Below are positions 5,670-7,457 of a stretch of DNA of 7,457 bases, in pieces. The DNA comes from Desulfobacterales bacterium (lineage in GTDB: Bacteria > Desulfobacterota > Desulfobacteria > Desulfobacterales > C00003060), in contig JAUWMM010000081.1 of assembly GCA_030613145.1 (NCBI GenBank), positions 1 through 7,457 of the forward strand, written 5' to 3'. The notes under the pieces were generated by a model. It saw only the letters and a program-made list of their open reading frames with translations, was not told the DNA's origin and ran no database searches. Position 1 is the first letter of the stretch. Each line of letters starts with the position of its first letter. A program made the position numbers and the translations under genes.

Positions 5670-6032
5670 ATGAAAAAGAAGGACATCGGGTATTTCAGAA
5701 AGCTTCTGACCGAACGTGTGGAAAATCTTCTGTCTGAGGCCAGCAAGACAATATCGGGCATGACAGGCGAGATTGTGAATTTTCCTGACCCCACAGACCG
5801 AGCCTCCCTTGAGGCCGACCGCAACTTTATGCTGCGGATACGAGACAGGGAGCGAAAATTAATCTTGAAAATCCGGGATGCCCTTGATCGAATCGATAAG
5901 GGTATTTATGGGATTTGTCAGACATGTGGCTCTGAGATCTCAATTAAACGCCTGAAGGCCCGGCCGGTAACCACACAATGTATAGATTGTAAGACCAAGG
6001 AAGAGGCAAAGGAAGATGCCCTTGGGGTTTGA
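5670..6032 (+). CDS. dksA: RNA polymerase-binding transcription factor DksA
   Basis: DksA binds in the secondary channel of RNA polymerase and, with ppGpp, tunes promoters during nutrient stress. The 120-residue product has the coiled-coil tip motif FPDPTDRA (38-45), matching the DxxDxA tip (D40, D43, A45; D71, D74, A76 in E. coli as I recall). A zinc finger with four cysteines follows: C83-x2-C86 and C104-x2-C107 (CQTC...CIDC), with IKRLKARP between. It lacks roughly the first 30 residues of the 151-residue E. coli protein, a short form that is usual outside gamma-proteobacteria. The ATG at 5670 is chosen because AGG lies seven bases upstream and because MKKKDIGYFRKLL begins the coiled coil; an upstream TTG at 5622 would add a hydrophobic stretch not expected in this family. 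The next gene starts 6 bases after the stop. Confidence 0.94.
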   Translation: MKKKDIGYFRKLLTERVENLLSEASKTISGMTGEIVNFPDPTDRASLEADRNFMLRIRDRERKLILKIRDALDRIDKGIYGICQTCGSEISIKRLKARPVTTQCIDCKTKEEAKEDALGV

Positions 6033-6038
6033 GTCCTC

Positions 6039-6917
6039 TTGAGTATCTTACATGCAAAAACCCCCATTAGGCCCCCCTACGTTGACCTCCATATCCACTC
6101 CACGGCCTCTGATGGCTCTCTTTCTCCTTTGCAGATCGTCAAAACCGCCGAGAACGTGGGTCTTCGCGCCATAGCGATCACAGATCACGATACCATCGAG
6201 GGCTCGCTCGAGGCGTTACGGCACCAGCATTCCACTGACGTTGAGATATTATCCGGAATTGAGATAAGTGCCGGTGTTGACTCGGGTACGATGCATTTAT
6301 TGGGTTACTTGATCCATTTGGATGACGTCTCTCTCAGACAGACCCTCAAGGTCGTGCAAGAGGCCCGGGCCAACAGAAACATAGAGATCATAAGAAAGCT
6401 TCAAGATCTCGGAGTTGATATTAATTTTGATGAGGTCTCAAAGGTTTCAGGTGGTGGTCAGATTGGGCGGCCCCACATTGCCCAGGTGCTGGTCCACAAA
6501 GGGGCTGTTCATAGTATTGATGAGGCCTTTAGGAAGTTTTTAAAAAAAGGTCGTCCCGCCTACATTGAAAGATACCGACTTTTGCCTGACGAGGCAATCC
6601 AGACTATTTTACAGGCAGGAGGTGTCCCCGTGCTGGCTCATCCCTTTACTTTGGATGCAAAGACCGAGGGGGAACTGGACAGGCTCCTTGCAGACTTGAA
6701 ACAGGCCGGGTTAAAAGGTGTGGAGGTCTACTATCCAGCCCATGGGCCTGAGCTCACCGCCCAGTATGAGCGTCTTGCGCATAGCCATGGGCTTCTTATT
6801 ACAGGTGGAACGGATTTTCACGGAACGGTAACTTCGGGGGTTAATATTGGGGTAGGAAGAGGGGACCTGCGGGTACCATACCGGCTTGTGGAGGAACTCA
6901 AACGAAGTGCGACATAG
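6039..6917 (+). CDS. PHP-domain phosphoesterase (RNase AM / 3',5'-nucleoside bisphosphate phosphatase type)
   Basis: This 292-residue PHP-family metallohydrolase matches the size of E. coli RNase AM (YciV/TrpH, about 293 residues) and of nucleoside 3',5'-bisphosphate phosphatases. The trinuclear metal-site motifs are in order: VDLHIHSTASDG (15-26; H18, H20, D25), TDHDT (48-52; H50), GIEIS (73-77; E75), HLLGY (86-90), GRPHIA (143-148; H146), AHP (200-202; H201) and GTDFHG (257-262; D259, H261). Expected substrates are pAp-like nucleotides or short 5'-monophosphorylated RNA ends; sequence alone cannot choose. The start is TTG at 6039, the only start codon before the HIH motif in this frame, placed 6 bases after dksA. 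GGGG at 6024-6027 is a weak ribosome site, so translational coupling to dksA is likely. The stop is TAG. No terminator hairpin with a T-run is seen after it. Confidence 0.87.
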   Translation: MSILHAKTPIRPPYVDLHIHSTASDGSLSPLQIVKTAENVGLRAIAITDHDTIEGSLEALRHQHSTDVEILSGIEISAGVDSGTMHLLGYLIHLDDVSLRQTLKVVQEARANRNIEIIRKLQDLGVDINFDEVSKVSGGGQIGRPHIAQVLVHKGAVHSIDEAFRKFLKKGRPAYIERYRLLPDEAIQTILQAGGVPVLAHPFTLDAKTEGELDRLLADLKQAGLKGVEVYYPAHGPELTAQYERLAHSHGLLITGGTDFHGTVTSGVNIGVGRGDLRVPYRLVEELKRSAT

Positions 6918-6928
6918 GGGCCTCTATA

Positions 6929-7362
6929 CCCCATAAGCGCTAAGTTGTTTTGTAAACGTTCACAGGTGGCATTTATGCCGTACGGAATTGTTTTGAAAGA
7001 TGAACATCGAACATCGAACGTCCAACGTCGAATGAAAAACGAATATCCAATACCGAACATTCAACGGCTATTTCTGTTTCTTTTCAGCTGTTTTGATACT
7101 CGCAACGAAAATCTTAATTAATTCTTCTGTTTCCTCTAGAATATCATTTAGTAGTTCAGGTTTTTTAATTCATAGTACACGCTGAATGAGTTTTAACCAT
7201 CTCTGGGTCTCCCTTTTTCCCATTCAACATTCGATCCGCCGGACAAGTGCTTGCTCGCCTGTGGCGAGTTGGACGTTCGATGTTCGATGTTCATTTTTTT
7301 CAGTAAACCTTCCACAGTCCATCCAGTGCAAAAATAACTTAGTGCCTATGGGGCTTATGGGG
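6929..7362. repeat. Nested inverted-repeat element around a four-helix bundle gene fragment
   Basis: Outer arms: CCCCATAAGC (6929-6938) mirrors GCTTATGGGG (7353-7362), and CTAAGTTGTTTT (6940-6951) mirrors AAAATAACTTAG (7331-7342) with one mismatch. Inner arms: 27 bases at 7000-7026 are a perfect inverted copy of 7268-7294, built from GAACATCGAAC and CGTCCAAC words. Short hairpins GGCAT/ATGCC (6968-6972/6975-6979) and CTCGCC/GGCGAG (7254-7259/7263-7268) also lie here. The centre holds a decayed four-helix bundle gene. The whole looks like a transposed or rearranged cassette. No transposase is visible. Confidence 0.65.
7068..7223 (-). pseudogene. 3' fragment of a four-helix bundle (S23 / 23S intervening-sequence) protein gene
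   Basis: Read on the minus strand from 7223, one frame gives MGKRETQRWLKLIQRVL, an in-frame TGA at 7170-7172, then IKK-PELLNDILEETEELI and KIFVASIKTAEKKQK, ending at TAG (7068-7070). The blocks RET-x-RWLKLI and ELLNDILEETEELIKIF-x-x-SIKTA are what I recognise as the last two helices and tail of the four-helix bundle family (intervening-sequence proteins of 23S rRNA genes, related to the Avd protein of diversity-generating retroelements). Intact members are about 115-130 residues, so the first half is missing; it is replaced by repeat sequence from about 7221 onward. Truncation plus an internal stop make this a relic. The family assignment is by memory of the motif. Confidence 0.7.
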
Positions 7363-7428
7363 GCGTCCTTGACTAATTTGACAATGATGCGATAGAAGGA
7401 AAATTCTGTCTTTCCGGGGGCGAGTAAA

Positions 7429-7457
7429 ATGCGGGTAGAAGGCGCAAAGATGAGTAA
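7429..7457 (+). CDS. Possible start of a gene cut by the window edge
   Basis: ATG at 7429 opens a frame reading MRVEGAKMS to the end of the window. GGGGGCGAG (about 7415-7423) lies a few bases upstream and TTGAC words occur at 7369-7373 and 7378-7382. Nine codons are too few to identify a family or to be sure it is coding. Confidence 0.2.

Noticed and set aside
5309..5737. Plus-strand 142-codon open frame overlapping the start of dksA, with a hydrophobic stretch after an internal ATG at 5575
   Set aside because: It covers the candidate structured leader, overlaps dksA by 68 bases in another frame, and shows no conserved domain. A short leader peptide cannot be excluded.
6818..7060. Minus-strand open frame containing WTFDVRCS
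   Set aside because: The peptide is the translation of the GAACATCGAAC repeat arm. The same WTFDVRCS peptide appears in the plus-strand frame 7186-7395 from the other arm, showing that both are repeat artefacts.
7186..7395. Plus-strand 69-codon open frame
   Set aside because: It is made of repeat arm sequence and lies antisense to the four-helix bundle fragment; no domain is visible.

Overview
The window looks like a chromosomal segment of a strictly anaerobic Desulfobacterota (deltaproteobacterial) genome, probably a sulfate reducer or syntroph that handles propionyl-CoA. The pointers are a two-protein methylmalonyl-CoA mutase, a carboxyltransferase and a free biotin carrier of the transcarboxylase/decarboxylase type, a short 120-residue DksA, and intergenic gaps full of short quasi-palindromic repeats of a style I associate with this group. 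The lineage is inference from gene content; no rRNA or other marker is present.

Layout. Positions 1-477 hold no gene, but contain a MITE-like inverted-repeat element (59-239), an adjacent strong hairpin (245-284) and a third inverted repeat (340-402). Positions 478-5247 are a minus-strand gene set, transcribed right to left: biotin carrier (4792-5247), acyl-CoA carboxyltransferase (2868-4418), methylmalonyl-CoA mutase catalytic subunit (1063-2739) and cobalamin-binding subunit (478-876). Positions 5248-5669 are a divergent intergenic region with a candidate plus-strand promoter and a potentially structured leader RNA. Positions 5670-6917 are a plus-strand pair, dksA and a PHP-domain phosphoesterase of the RNase AM / 3',5'-nucleoside bisphosphate phosphatase type, separated by 6 bases. 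Positions 6918-7428 are a nested inverted-repeat element carrying the broken 3' half of a four-helix bundle (23S intervening-sequence/S23 type) gene on the minus strand. A possible new gene starts at 7429 and runs off the window.

How the genes work together. The minus-strand set covers the succinyl-CoA / methylmalonyl-CoA / propionyl-CoA interconversion. The two mutase proteins assemble a B12-dependent mutase, and the carboxyltransferase moves a carboxyl group between methylmalonyl-CoA and the biotin on the carrier. The epimerase, the MeaB/ArgK-type chaperone, a biotin carboxylase and a membrane decarboxylase beta subunit are not in the window. The window therefore cannot decide between propionyl-CoA carboxylase, Na+-pumping methylmalonyl-CoA decarboxylase and methylmalonyl-CoA:pyruvate transcarboxylase. 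The plus-strand pair is regulatory or nucleotide-related (RNA polymerase/ppGpp response plus 3',5'-bisphosphate or RNA 5'-end hydrolysis).

The most unusual feature is the spacers. Each gap in the mutase/carboxylase set is filled by a different family of short palindromic words, and the repeats run up to start and stop codons. The last gap also contains a decayed four-helix bundle gene fragment flanked by a perfect 27-bp inverted repeat.
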